Assembly (NCBI GenBank): GCA_024803745.1
Contig: JANJXV010000024.1
Location: forward strand, 13,542,427 to 13,606,426
DNA from: Megascapheus bottae
Lineage: Eukaryota > Chordata > Mammalia > Rodentia > Geomyidae
Length of the DNA stretch: 64,000 bases
Reading direction: 5' to 3'
Both the position numbers and the translations under genes were made by a program. The notes below the pieces were generated by a model. It worked only from the letters and a program-made list of their open reading frames with translations. It ran no database searches and had not been told where the DNA came from. Below are positions 28,301 through 43,185 of this stretch, piece after piece (the first letter of the stretch is position 1; each line of letters starts with the position of its first letter).

Positions 28301-31300
28301 TGTCCTTCTCTCATTCATGCTTTCATATCCCAATAAATAAAGTGTGCAAGAGGATTTTTGTACACTTACTGGAAGAACAATATTCTCTTCCAGTCCTGGT
28401 TTGTAGATACTTGTTTTGTTTTGTTATGTAGGTAAGGCTAGTCTTTTTTTTTTTTTTTTTTTTTGCCAGTCATGGACTTGAGCTCAGGGCCTGAGCACTG
28501 TCCTTGGACTTTCTCAAGGTTAGAGCTCTACCACTTGAGGCTCAGCACCACTTCCGGCTTTTTTCTATGTATGTGGTACCGAGGAATCGAACCCGGGTCT
28601 TCATGCATGCTAGGCAAGCACTTTAACCACTAGGCCAAACTCCCGGCCGGTAAGTCTAGTCTTAAGTCAAAAATCCTCCTGCCTTCCCCTCCACCCCCGC
28701 CAGTACTGTATTGGGCATGTGCTACAATGCCTGGTTATAAAGTGGTTTTTAATTATAAACTACTATTGAATTTATCAACGATTTTATGTTAAGACATTAA
28801 GATTTTTCTCCTGTCCTTTGTTTTGTTTTGTTTTTTTAACTTTTGCAGTACTGAGGTTTGAATTTAGGAACTTGTGCTTGCTAGGCAAGCATTCTAACAC
28901 CTGAGCCACTCCCCAATTCCTCTCTGCCTTAGTTGTTTTCAGATAGAGTCTCATTTTTGTCTGCTGTTAGCCTCAGATAGCAATCCTCCTACTTACAGCC
29001 ACTACATAGCAGGGAATCATAGTAAATTTCACCACACATAGCCTTTTGGGTCTGACTGAATTTTTGCTGGAGCTAGCCCTGATCGCAAATCCTTATAATC
29101 TCCACCACTCATGTAGCTGAGATTACAATTGTAATTATCTCACTTAGCCTATTCAGTTGAATTTTATATGTCAGGAAAACTATTTTTAAAATAAAACCAG
29201 CTGGTACCAGTGGCTCACACTTGTAATCTGGGGAGGCTGTGATCTGAGGATCACAGTTCAAAGCCAGCAGGGGCATTAAAGTCCATAAGACTCTTATCTC
29301 CAATTAACTCCCAGAAAACTAGAGTGGTGCTGTGGCTCAAAATGGTAGAGCACTGGCCCTGACCTGAAGAGCTCATGGATATCACCAAAGCTGAGAGTTC
29401 AACATGACCAACAAAGATAAATAAATAAAACTATATGGAAATATTTGGTCATTATTTTTTCATAATTTTCCCCTTTTCTCTCACCTTACTTGTAGATTCC
29501 AATTATGCACATATTAGGCCTTGATATTATTTTACAATTTTGTAAGGTCATGTTTTAATCTATTTTCTCTCTGTTTTTCAAATTAATTACTATTACTCTA
29601 CCTTCAAATTCACTAATTTTAACTTGTGCCTCTGGTAGCAAGCCTTGTCTATTTTGAAGTTCATCCAGTAAATTATCCATCTCCCTCTTGTCAAAAGGTG
29701 ATGACAACGCCTTCTACCCCTGGAACTGAATATGTTATAATGTGGCAAAGGAACCTCAAAGATAAAATGAATGTATGAATTAGATTATCCAGGTAAGTAT
29801 AACCTATCAAATGAGATCTTAAAACCAAACATGCAGTTAAGAAAAAAGAAAGAGGCAAAAGAGATATAACAAAAGAACAAAACTCAACACACATTACCAA
29901 CCCTGATATATGTAAGCCAGCACACAAGGGTCTGAACAGAGGCCTGTAGTTATTCAATGAAAGTATGAAAACAATCCAGACAGCCTACAGGTGCAGGGAT
30001 AAACCTCTGGCTGAAAGACGGATAGATGACAGTAGTAAAAAGGACATGAAGGAGAAAAATACGAGTATATACTTAGAAGATTTTATATTATTCACAAAGT
30101 AGTACACTATTAGACTATACTATACACTGAATAGGATATTATAAGCTCAAGAATAAATTTCCAGTAAAAAAACTAATATATATATATATACCTTAAATGT
30201 CAATAGAAATTAAGATGTTATATTTACAAATATTTAATTAGAGCTTCTTGCTTCTCTCTAGAGGTGGTATAGCTTCATTATACTAATCCTCCACAAAAAA
30301 ATTACATCATCAGTATAAAAAATAACAAAAAACAAAGAAAATCTACAATATTTGAAAGTACCTGGTGAATAATAAATTAAAAACTAGAAGGCAGTTGATG
30401 CCTGAAAGACAGAAGCTTTATGGAATAAAATCTGTGTATTTCTAGATATTCTCATCAAAATCTTCCACAACTTCTGATATAAAATATTTGAAAGCCTCAG
30501 CATTTACTAGACAAGCTCACACAAAGTTTGAGGGTGGTAAAGTGACTAAAAGTTCAGGATAGGAATTTTGGAGATTAGGGAACCACAAAAGGGATGAGTC
30601 TCAAAATCAATTTTAAACTCAGAAAAAAAATTATTTGCTGGTGACTGAACTATGAATAGTTAGGTGAAGAGCCTAGGATATCTGGGAAAAAACAGAAGCT
30701 ATTATGACAAAAGCACCAAATAAAGAATTTAGCTATAATTCATTATGGAAGACAAAAAGGTTGGAATTTTCTATCAATCAACTTTTGAGGTAAAGAAACA
30801 ATGTAAATTTTATTATTTGCAACCTATCATTCACCATCACAATGATTCATTTCTTTATGGTTGGAGGTCCCTGCTTCCTATAGGTTACTATTTTTAGCTA
30901 ACATTTTGTACACTGACAAATTTTTCTATGGCTTTTTCATTTACCTACATATTTTCACTTTTTTATCTAGATGATCACTTTTATTTATCTACATATTCTC
31001 CATTTTTTCATTTTTCCTGCTTTAGTAAGTTTTTTTTTATTTAATGTGCTTTGAAATTCAAGCATCATCTATGCACATCTCTTTTTAGCCTGAAAAACTT
31101 TATAATGTAAATATGACTGAACTGAACCCTTCAGATTTGTCATCTGGTTAAAATACCTTTATTTCATCTCAACTTAGAGGAATAATTTGATAGGATAAAG
31201 AACCTAGATTGACAGTTTTTTATTGCAAGAATTTTAAGATAATTATTACTGTCTGTCATCTATTTTTCAGTGTGCTTTTCATTGTTGTAACAAAATACCT

Positions 31301-33922
31301 GATGCTGGATAGTTTTATAAAGAAAAGAGGTTTATTTAGCTCCCTATACTAACAGCTCAAGATTTACTTGCACTTGGTAACAGTTCATCTGGCAGACTCC
31401 CAAGGTAATGCAGGGGTTCAAATGGCAAGAGGGAAGTATGGACACACAGGGACACGCATGCGCACACGCACATACACAACCTCTGATCTCTCCCCAGCAG
31501 TATTCAACCAGTGAAATTTTACCCTGAAGACTTTATCTAAACTTAAGGACCTCTAACCTCAAAACTCCAGAGGTAGACAGAAGTCCTACCCTCTTAGTAT
31601 CTCACAATAGGGATTAAAACATTTTAATCCATGAACCCTTGGGCAATATACTCAAACCATATTCAACCATAGCAACCATGATTCATATTTTTGTTTCCCT
31701 GAATCAAATGTGTTATTTTTTTCCTTTGGTAACTTTTAAGGGTTATTGTCAACCCCCAACTCCCCAATCCCATGTCTGTCCTCAGCTAACCCAAAGTAGC
31801 TGGGATAGCTGGGATTATAGGTACAAGTCATTGTGGCAGACTTCCACAGTTCTTTTTAATTTGAAAAGCATCCAACTTATCCGTAATATCAATACTGCCC
31901 TAAAACATTCATAAAGAAAATAAATTCTAAAATGCACTAACTTGCAAACAGAAACTAAATTAGGTTTAGAACACTTACCCATCTTCATTTTCTTTTAGTA
32001 AGCGACTAGCAATTCGGATCAGCATACAGTAAGCAAACTGTGATTTGAGACCAGATTTGGTAAACTTATTTAACATCTTGGAAACAGCAAGGCGATCATT
32101 CTTCCTCAGGTGATAAAGTACTCCCAGTGCATGGTACTAAAGAACAAGGAAAATAGTGTGGCACACAGATGAGAAAGAAGACAAAACAATTATATGAAAA
32201 TAGAATTACATGGAATTACATAAAAGGTTTCTAATAAAAAGATATCCAAGTCAAATATACGCAAACAGCATATTGTTTTCATATTGAATTCAACTCAGAC
32301 AATACTAAAACAATAAGAGTTCTAATTTACCCTAGAAGTTATAAATTGAGACTAAACCAGTACAAAGTGAGTAACATACAACCTAAGAAACGGCTTTGGA
32401 AGAGTCAACACTGACCTACACAGTCTCACTCCCAAGGCTTTAGCAGTGGTACAGACTATTTGACTTATTTATTTATTTCAAACAAGCTATTGCTATGCTG
32501 CCCAGACTGGTCTCAAGCTCATGGGCTAAAGTGATCCTCTAACTGCAATGCTGGGACTACAAGTATATGCCATGACAAATCTGTTTATTAGGTTTAGATC
32601 ATCTATAGCCATGTTAGCAAAGGATTAATCTCCTAAAGTAAGCTAAAGAAGTATCATTATCATGATGATTTATATAAAAACACAAGTTTAGAGTTAGGAG
32701 AGTGAGTGTCTCCTCATGGAAAAATACTGTTTCCACATAATTAAATATGCTAACAGAAGAAATTGTAAGCATTGAAAAGGCCTAAGTAACTTTTCAAATA
32801 CATATGGAATATTTCATATACAACTGCCAATTAATATAGCCTAACCCAAGGAAGGTTACTTGAAGGTGGTGGTGATCAGATCACATCTTGAGGCCAGCTG
32901 AGGCATGAAAGTTTACAAGACTCTGTCTCAAGTTGCTAGGCAAAGTGGTCTATTATCCCAGATACAGGGGAAATAGAAGGCCTGGGAACAGTGTCACACA
33001 TCTATCATCTTCAGTGTCATGGGGAAGCACAAGTAGGAGTTCTGCAGCCTCAACTAGCTTGGACATAAAGTAAAATCCTGCCTCAAAAATAATCAAGGCA
33101 AAAAGGGAATGGAGGCATGGCTCAAATGGTAGAGCACCTGCCTTAAAGAAGGTACCTTTCCAGTGAGGAAGAGTTCAATCCACAGTATTACCAAAAAAAA
33201 AAAAAAAAAAGAAAAAAGAAAAATTAACCTGTATCAGGTATACTGATGATACACCTATAATGCCTGCACTACAAAGGCTAGAACTTGGGAATCCCCTCCC
33301 TGCACTAAAAGGGAGCAGGATTCCTATGTTCTAGGTCAGTCCATGATACAGACCAAGTTCAAGGCCAAATTTGGGGTCTGTATGGAGTCCTTGATTCAAA
33401 AGGAGAAGAAGAATCTGAAACTATAGCTGAAGTGGTAAAAGAACATTCCCGGCAAGCAAAGGCACTGAGTTCAAACCCAATACCTCAAAAAAAAAAAAAA
33501 AAAAGAAGAAGAAAGTTTTTCCCTATAGTAAAAAATAGCCTGATAAGTCTTATAAGCACATATATGAATGAAATGATTTAAAGGTTTCATAAAATAAAAT
33601 TTGTTCTGAGTTTTACAATGTCTATAATCAAGGCTGAAAAAATTTTGAATTGAACATCTTTATATAAATTGCTCTTTAAATCAAAGACTGCAATGCACTG
33701 TGAAGTAACTTTCAAGTAAGCATTTTGGTCTACTATTGAATACAAAATCTTTCTCAAACATTCCTAAATAAGGTCATCTAGCTTCTCCTAAACACATGAA
33801 AGCCCTTTGAAGTAATCATAGTGAGAAACCTTTTAAAAAATAGGTTGCTTGTTTATCTCTGCACTATTCAATCCAGATGCCCTATTGCAGATGAACGAAC
33901 ACAAAAAATGTGATACACACAC

Positions 33923-33967
<45 letters not shown>

Positions 33968-36900
33968 GAATTCTACATAGCCAATAGACAAGATAAAATA
34001 ATGGCATTCACAGGGAAGTAGACGAATCTAGAGCGAATCATGTTGAGTGAGACAAGTCAAGACCAAAGGAACAAAAGGCACATGGTATCCTTAATATGTG
34101 GCTATTAGATCCAAACAGTACAAAAGTGAGGACTCAATATTTGCGTACCCAGTGCTATGGACATGGTATTAGAAATATAAACACAACTACATAGACATAA
34201 AAATTTATGACTCTATAGAAATAATGTTTTATTACATAGATTAATATATATCTATGATATATAAACCCTCAGCCTATTTTTAATTATGTTCTAAAATCTA
34301 AGTGCCAGTGATTGTATACAGAGATTCCCTTCTTGAATAATTGTTTGTTTGATATGTCATTTGAAATGTGATGTAAAAATCAATGTTAATAAATTCTTTA
34401 ATAAAAAAATGAAATCAGAGTCCCCCCCAAAAAAATAGGTTGCTTAATATACCAAATAATTTGCCTTGAATTAATGTTGGGGAATTGCCCAGCATTATAC
34501 ATTAATATTCTACATAATATATTGCCCTTAAAGAAAGATGAGCCTGAGACATTCAATGACAGTACCTGGACCATAATATTATCACTTGATGCAGCTTCCT
34601 GGGCTTCATTTATCCACCGTTTAACCACATCATAGCTTATCTTCATCATATGCTAAAACACAGAAAAACATGAGACCAGCTCACAAATGGAACTTTACAT
34701 CTAGGAGTCAATTTTCTTGCAAAATTAACACATTTCCCAAGATAGAAAAAACTATATAGCTTTTTAAGTCTAATTTAAGTCTCCATTCCTGGGGAAATGT
34801 ACATTGTAAAAGAAGTATAAAAGGAAACAATGAGAAGGGGAAGAACAGGAAGATCCAAACAGCACGGTGCTTCAATAATACTGGTGTTTCAATAATATTA
34901 AGTTTTACTTAACAGAAAACTACCCTGGGGGGGCAAGAAACTATTTCATACATGTCCTGCTATAAAAATCAAATCAAACAGCATTTCAAAATCAGGAAAC
35001 TTTGAGATTCAGATGTTCTAATACATGCATATATTGTGTGTGTGTGCATGTTAGGAACTTGGGTGTAGTCCCTAAGCTTCTTTTGCTCAGGGCTAGTGCT
35101 CTACCACTTGAGCCATAGTTGCATTTGCAGCTTTTGACTGATTAACCAGAGATAAAAAGCCTCACCAATGACTTCTGTGCCCAGGCTGGCTTTGAACCAT
35201 GATCCTCAGGTCTCAGCTTCCAGAGTGTAAGAGATTACAGGCATAAGCCATGGGCATCCAGTTATATATCTTCATATTCTTAACTAATGTTTAACAAAAT
35301 TCAGTGTACTAGGTTTTTAGTAGAAAAAAATGTTCCGATGAAAAGAGGAGAAAACTAAAACTAAATAAAAAAGAAAAAGGGAAAGAAAAGTTATTACTAA
35401 AACAAAGATCACCTCCAGGGAGGAAATAGACAAATGCAACAGGAGACTTTAGATTTAAGGCCCTAAACAGACAAAAAGAACCAGGGAAAAGTCAAGACAA
35501 AGAGGAAAGAAATAGAAGGCCATAGGAAAATCTGTGAAATCACAATAACACTCACTCTGTCCCATGTTTCTTTTCTCATTCTTACCTGCTCCTCTTTATG
35601 TACAACTTTTGGATTCCCAAAACCTTCCAAACAGGAGAATTTCTTATTTTTCTGCCTATTTTAACTGTTCAATGCTCATATAAATAAAACACAGTTCGAT
35701 ACAGGGGGGCTGGGAGTATAGCCTAGTGGTAGAATGCTCGCTTCGCATGCACAAAGCCCTAGGTTCAATTCCTCAGTACCACATACAGAGAAAAAGCTTG
35801 GAAATGGCACTGTGGCTCAAGTGGCAGAGCACTAGCCTTGAGCAAAAGTGTTCAAGGACAGTGCCCGGGCCCTGAGTTCAGGCCTGACTGGCAAAAAAGA
35901 AAAAAGGAAAAAAAAAAAAAGTGAAATACTTCTTTTTTTTTTTTTTTGCCAGTCCTGGGCTTGAGCTCAGGGCCTGAGCACTGTCCTTGGACTTTCTCAA
36001 GGCTAGAGCTCTACCACTTGAGCCTCAGCACCGCTTCCGGCTTTTTTGTATGTATTTGGTACCAAGGACTCGAACCTGGGTCTTTGTGCATGCTAGGCAA
36101 GCACTTTAACCACTAGGCCAAACTCCCAGCCCTAAATACTTATCTTTAAGAAGTTCATTTGTGATAGATGCATAGATACTTTGTTTTGGAATTAGATATT
36201 GCATTTGGAATCTTTCTGCTGACTTACTAAGGAAGACACCAGGGCTGAACTGGATACACTGGAGACTTTATCCACAATGGCCTGCTTCATGTATCTTTCA
36301 ATGGCTTGTAACATTGTTCCCTATAAACATTCAAAAAGAAAAAGCTGTTGAAGAAAACAACACTGTGCAAAATTGCTACTTCAAAGTAATTTACAAAAAC
36401 ATGTCATATACTTGTTTCAAATATTTTAATGCTTTTAGGGATTATTTTGTAACACAGTAATAATATTCTAGAAAGCAGAACCCCCAACCACTTAGAGCAA
36501 GTTTCAAGAAAAAAATAGTTAAGATACTAAGTATAGCACATCAATGAAACAAATTGCCTTAAAATATACAATATCCTAGTTAGAAGTAAATACATAAGGA
36601 AAAGCCATACCTATCAATAAGTGATATTAATAAATTCCCATATGGAAATGAAGTTGTGTTGAAGTCCTGAAGATATATATAGGTACATGAAGGGTATATA
36701 TTACATATGGATCTCAATCCTATGTTATATGTGATCAATCACTGGTTATCTTAGACACATAAGGGATATTAAACATGTAATATCCTACTATAGAAAGCTG
36801 TCATTATCTTCTGGAAATACAGTTCTTTTTAATTTGGGGGAAAAAAAGGGGGTATCACTGGGAAGGTAGAAATGAACAGACTCAGATCAATATCCAGATA

Positions 36901-39900
36901 AAATAAATCTTATTTCTAGCACTGGTGTGGCCAAGTCTTAAACCACCAATTTAATGCTAAAAATAAAAACAACCACCATAAAACAACAGGGTAACAAAAA
37001 AATATCAAACCACTTGTATTATTCCTTCTGGAACCAGATTTTATCAAATTTACAATTTAATCTGGCCCAAATTTTAAATTCTAAGAAGTGTACATACAGA
37101 GCCCCGTACATGTACTATCTAATTTGCTCATCAGTGTTGACCCACCTTCATCTTATTTTTCCTACTCAGAATTTTGAGAACGGGACAGCCTAGCATACCA
37201 TATGACCATGTTCCTCCAGATACAAGACTGGTAAGACTGAACACCTGACTTAAACTAAGGTGGCTACAGGTCACTGGCTTACTGGTTAGGCAGAATCTGA
37301 GGAGCCTGTGAACAGGAGGAATGAATCTGGTACATAATGGATCTTCATGGTAACTATCTGAGAGAGCTTGCTGCTCAGTATCTCAGAGCTCCCCAATTTC
37401 TTGCTAATGACTATTAAAATGGCTTACCTCAAATTCTGAGAATTCTAGTTCCTATAATAAAGTTTTTCTTTTGATCTAAATTTGAATGTATTTTTGTTTC
37501 CTGTACATAAAGTACCCTAAATTATGAAACTTTATGTAGGCAAACATATAGAGAAAGTAATAAATGAACATAAACAAAGAAAAAAACTAAAAGAAAAAAA
37601 AAAGCTCAGAGCCAGGGGGAGGGAAACGGGTACCAAGACATGTGAAAGGGTATCAATGTATGTGAATTAATGCACCTTCTATCTGGCAAATATCATGTAA
37701 CCCTTTTACTACTTACAATAAAAAAAAAAAAAAAAAACGAAAAGAAAAAAAAAAAGCTCAGAGCCACACGTGGTGATCACGTTCCTTAACACTGAAAATT
37801 CAAAAGTTAAACTAGGAAATCCTACTAAGTCTATGTGCTACATGCTACCTGAGATAAAAGCGTTCCCATTGATAACTCAAAAAAATAAAGAGAACTTACA
37901 TCAGTAATGCGACAGAGAGCCCTGATGGCTGGGCCTCGGTACACATCTTCCTTTCCAGTCATGTCCTTCGTCAGACTAAAAAGCATCAAATAGTTAACAT
38001 AGGATCAATTAAAATGCCCTCTCCTGAGGAGTTGACTCAACAATTCCTAAATGTTCTCATAATTATTTTAACAGTTAACAGATTCAACATTTTAAATTTT
38101 TTATTTATAATATATATTATTGATATTATATTTATTTTATTTTTATTTATTTTTTATTTTTTTGCCAGTCCTGGGCTTGAGTTCAGGGCCTGAGCACTGT
38201 CCTTGGACTTTCTCAAGGCTAGAGCTCTACCACTTGAGCCTCAGCACCACTTCTGGCTTTTTTCTATGTATGTGGTACCAAGGAATCGAACCTGGGTCTT
38301 CATGCATGCTAGGCAAGCACTTTTAACCACTAGGCCAAACTCCCGGCCTTATTTTATTTTTAATATCAAGTATTTGTACAAAGGGGTTTTAACTGAACAT
38401 ATCTACTTATGAGTTCAATGCATCTTCTTGCTTGGGCAGCAAACAAAGACTGAAATAATGCAAAGAACATTAACCCAGCCCCTGTGCATGTATAACACAC
38501 AAACAAATTCATGAAGCATTCTCCTTTTTTTCTGGCCAGTCCTGGGGCTAAAACTCAGGGCCTGAGCACTGTCCTTGGGCTTCCTCAAGGCTAGAGCTCT
38601 ACCTCTTGAGCCACAGCACCACTTCCATCTTTTTCTATGTATGTGGTACTGAGGAATCAAACCCAGGGCTATCTGCAAGCTTGGCGAGCACTGTATTACC
38701 AGGCTACTCTTCTGGTCCAGCACTCCCTATTTTTTAAGCATATTCTTTGTATGCATGCTAAACCACTGGTATAAGCTGACTACTCTAAATCTAAAAGATG
38801 TAACTGTGAGAAAAAGTCTTTTGACTTCATATAATTTATATTCCAGTGGAGAAAGACAAAAAGAAAAAAGACATTAAAGGGTGGGCATGATAAGCATATA
38901 CCCATAATTTCAGCTATTCTGAAGATGGAGTTAGGAAGATCATGGCCCAAGTTTGCTGGCCTCAGGCAAAAGTATAAGACCCTAGTAGAAAGTCTTCCTA
39001 GCAAACACAAAATCCAGAGTTCAAACACCCATACCAGAAAATAAATAAAAAGGATAAAAGTACAGACAAACTTAGACTAACCACCACCACACCGAAATAA
39101 TTCTAAAGTTCCATCTAACCAGACATATTTTTTTATTAAAAAAGAAAACAGAACTGGTAAACATAAAATATTTATGCATTTGTGTACAAAAAGGACACAT
39201 TTTTGGAGATATATTCAGGAAAGGAGGAGGAGGAATGGCAGCAGAAGGGGGGAGTCTGATAAAATTACATATGAACATGTCGGAATGAAACTTGCTTGTA
39301 GTATTAATAGATAAATAAAAATATAAAAAGAAAAAAGAAAACAAACTAACAAAAACAATTAGCCCATGAGGTAAATCTTTCAGGCACAACTTTCTTTTTT
39401 GCTAGTACTGAAGCTTGAGCACAGGGGCTTGTTTGTTTGTTTGCTTGCTTTGTCAGTTGTGGGGTTTGAACTCTGGTTTTGGGCACGGTCCCTGAGCTCT
39501 TTTTTGTGCTCTACCATGCTGAAGCACAGCACCGCTTCCGGTTTTCTGGTGATTAACTAGAGATAAAGGGTCTCATGGACCTGCCTGGGCTGGCTTCATA
39601 CATAATGTATGTATGTATGTATGTATGAACATATGTATGTGTGTATACATATACATGTATATCCTCCTACATATTTCTATACATTATATATAGAAATATC
39701 AATTTTATATACTAAAGTCACATAAAAACTTGCAACTACTCTGTATTTTCTCTTACAAAAATCTTTTTTTATTCTTTAGTAAAAATGTGTTTATTTTACC
39801 ATTATACATCATTGTATAGTTTGTTTTATGTTGCTCTTTATATTGAGATAGCAGGTTTCCCATGATTCTGCTTTATCTAAATGATCCTGGCTATTATCAC

Positions 39901-42900
39901 ATTTTTCAGATGAGATATAGAATCATTTGCTAATATCTTAATAACATTTTGTTTGGATGTGCCTTGTATATACATATAAGCTAATAACTAATTCTTGGCC
40001 ACTTTTTTCAAGATTTCTTTACACATGCCTTAATAGTTTTTAAGTTCCCTGTAGGAAGGGTCTATGAATTTCTTAACTTTATTTTTTAATATTTTATCAC
40101 ATCTGAATATAGGAAAACCATTCATTAAATCTTCACAATATCCCTATGAAAAGAAATTAGTTCAGTACTTTTTCCTTTTTCAGTCATGGGGCTTGGTCAC
40201 TGGTCCTGGGTGCTGTCCCTGAGCATTTCATCTCAAGGCTACTGTCCTACCCCTTGAGCCACAGCACCATTTCCGGTTTTCTAGTGGTTAATTGGAGACA
40301 AGAGTCTCAAAGACTTTAGTGCCTGGGCTGGCTTTGAACTGCAATCCTCAAAGCTCAGCCTCCTGAGTAACTAGGATTACAGGCTTGAGCCACCGCACCT
40401 GGCTTCTGTACCTATTTTATAGATGAGAAAAACCAAAGCACAGAGTAACTTGTCTGAAAAGTAACAGGGTAAGAATTCAAATCTAAACAGTCTACAATAG
40501 TAAATAATATTAAATAATTTTTGCCACTTATTTTTCAATACTATCTTCTATTTTTCTACCATGTTATTACATTAGGTAATATTACAGTGGCAATATTAAG
40601 AATTTCATCTTATTCCTGTTTAAAGAAAAATGTTTCTAGCTAATTACATTGCTGGATTTAGATCTACAGCATCAGATCAAGGTCCAAAATCTCACCTAAA
40701 TCTTACTGATTCCAAAACTTAATCTCAGTATCAAAACCATATAAATTTGGTACGCAGAGTGGAACTGCTTTAGGATAATAGTTAAGGTATTTCCCTTGAA
40801 AAGCAGAGAAAATGGAAAGAAAAAGTCATTACTCTCAAGCAATACTGAAGTTGTCTTTTGCTATGAAGCGTATTTAGTCATGTGCACATGCATGTGCGCA
40901 GCCTGTGTGTGTGTGTGTGTGTGCATGTGCATGCTTACGCACACCATGTTTTCATTTTCCTCAGGCATAGTCACAGATGTGTCTGTCAAGCAAATTGTCA
41001 GGTTTCTATGTAAGCAGAATTCTACACAGTTCTCAGTACCATCCTCCATGCCTGTACTGCCTTGGCATTGCCGCTTTTTTTTTAAATAAAGGGTAGCTAG
41101 TATGTGCTCAATCTGAGAAGTTCTAAGAGCCTGTTTCCTGCCTATAGAATTTTAGGGTGCTGACAGCCTGTCCTCTCTTAGTCACATCACAAGCTGATAA
41201 TGTTTCCACTGGTATAATATTCTCAAGCACCTTGTGAGTCTGCCATATAAGTACAGAGACTCACTCCTCAAACAAGAGGCTCCTCCACATACCTTGGCTA
41301 GATAATCCTATCTCTATTTTCAGCTTATGCTCAGCTGCTAAGGGAATCTATGAGTTCACTCAATCTCTTCCATGCTCTGTGTGATTGAATACTCTGACCT
41401 TTTGCTCTGAGGTCCCAGCAAGATTGTACAGTAACTCCTTTGGCTTCTTCTCTAGAATACACATTCCCAACAGTAACTCACTTGATTATGACTATTCTGC
41501 CTCTGGACAGACTGAGAATTTCTAAAATCAAGTAATAGCCCTTTTTGTTCTAGGGGTCTCCCCCATTTTATGTCTCTACTTTCAAAATTTTTACTAAAAA
41601 TGGCAAAAAAGGTGAATATTTAACACTTCACTTGGCAATTTCCTCAGTTACATGTCCAAGTTTATTTCTTGTAAGTCTTGTTTCCCACACAACTATAAGA
41701 CATAATTCTGCTAAGTTTCTACTACTATAAAAAGAATCTACTTCCCTCCAGTTTCCAATGTCTTCCTCATTTTCTCCTGAGCCTGTACCCTCAATACCTT
41801 TAATGTCCATGTTTCTACAGTCTTCACAATGATTCAGGTATTCTCTAAATTAATGTTTTCCCTCTCCTGTTCCTTACTTCTGTGTCTCCAATAGTCATTA
41901 ACATCCCTGTTTCTAATCATATAAGGCTTCTCTGCCATGGTCCTCAAAGTTCTTCCAGAGCATGCTCATTGCCTAACTTCCACACTATCTCCACATTTTT
42001 AAGTATTTGTTATAGCAGTAACCACTTTGAGGTATTATAACGTCTGTACTAGTTTTAAGAACTCATATGAATAATTCAGGATATACCAGCCTTAATTCTC
42101 CATGTGACAAAACATATTCCCAGGTCCAGGGGACTGGGATATAGATATCTTTAGAGAGCTGGGACTCTCTACCATAGCCACTGACTACCTAAAATGAACT
42201 AAAAGTAAACCATAAGTCAAGTTAACATTGTAAGACTTAGAGGGAAACATTAACAGTTAAAAGGAGCAAACAAAAACAAAGCTGATTAATTTATTTTCAT
42301 TTTTAAAATAATTAGTGAATCTAGCAACTTAATGATAAGTTTTCTATTTCTTGCTTGTGACAGACACTGAGTTGACTAACCCAACATCAATTTCAATCCC
42401 TTCACCTTTTACCTGTACTTAACACTTGACCTATAAAAGCTAGAGACTTGCTTTCCTGGCCTCCTCAGGATAGTCATATAGCCACCATTGTGCCAAGTAA
42501 AATCTAAAAATTGCCTTGGGAAAAGCTATTGCATTCCTTATGAAAAAAGCAGATGGTGCTGGCACTCCCTGGCCTCCTGCCCAGTAAGTCTCCAGTCTTG
42601 GATGTGGTACACAGCCAGTAACTTGGGCATCTATTTTGCAATAATGGCGCATATCCAAAAGAATTCAAGAGGCAGTAGCCCAGCCACTGCTGAATGAATC
42701 AACATGAGCCAGTCTATGCTTCCAGACTTAGTTACATGAGGAAAAACAAGCTCCCATTTTGTATAAGCCACTTTTTACTTCTGCTTTTCTGGTTTTTTTT
42801 CCCCAGCTGCAAGCTTTTCTAATCAAAACTATATATTCAACATAACTGCTAGTTAAACACAAGCACTCTCTTTCAAAACTGCATTTTGTTGTACTAAATC

Positions 42901-43139
42901 AGGGCCGGGCGCCAGTGGCTCATGCCTGTAATCCTACTCAGAAAGCTGAGATCTAAGGATAGTGGTTCAAAGTCAGACCAGACAGGAAAGTTTATGAGAC
43001 TCTATCTCCAATTAACCACCAAAAAACTGAAAGTGAAGTCATGGGTCAAGTAGTAGAGCAATAGCCTTGAGCAAAAGCAGCTCAGGGATAGAACCCAGGC
43101 CCTAAGTTTAAGCAAACAGGACCAGCAGGACCAGCACAT

Positions 43140-43185
<46 letters not shown>

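Larger units (their letters stand above)
15116..31978 (-). other. COPG2: COPG2 intron 9 (16.9 kb, repeat-filled)
   Basis: The largest intron in the window. From right to left in gene sense it holds a MaLR LTR, B1/ID composites, IDL-Geo copies, a MaLR LTR with (CA)n, several kilobases of decayed L1 antisense to the gene, young L1 3' ends and two SINEs near exon 10. No additional exon with coatomer similarity was seen. Confidence 0.9.

Noticed and set aside
31268..31670. Endogenous retrovirus with genes
   Set aside because: Only LTR-like sequence is visible; no internal retroviral coding sequence was seen.
43139..43182. Direct-repeat array considered as CRISPR-like or satellite
   Set aside because: It is a plain CA dinucleotide tract; no spacers or repeat units exist and the genome is mammalian.
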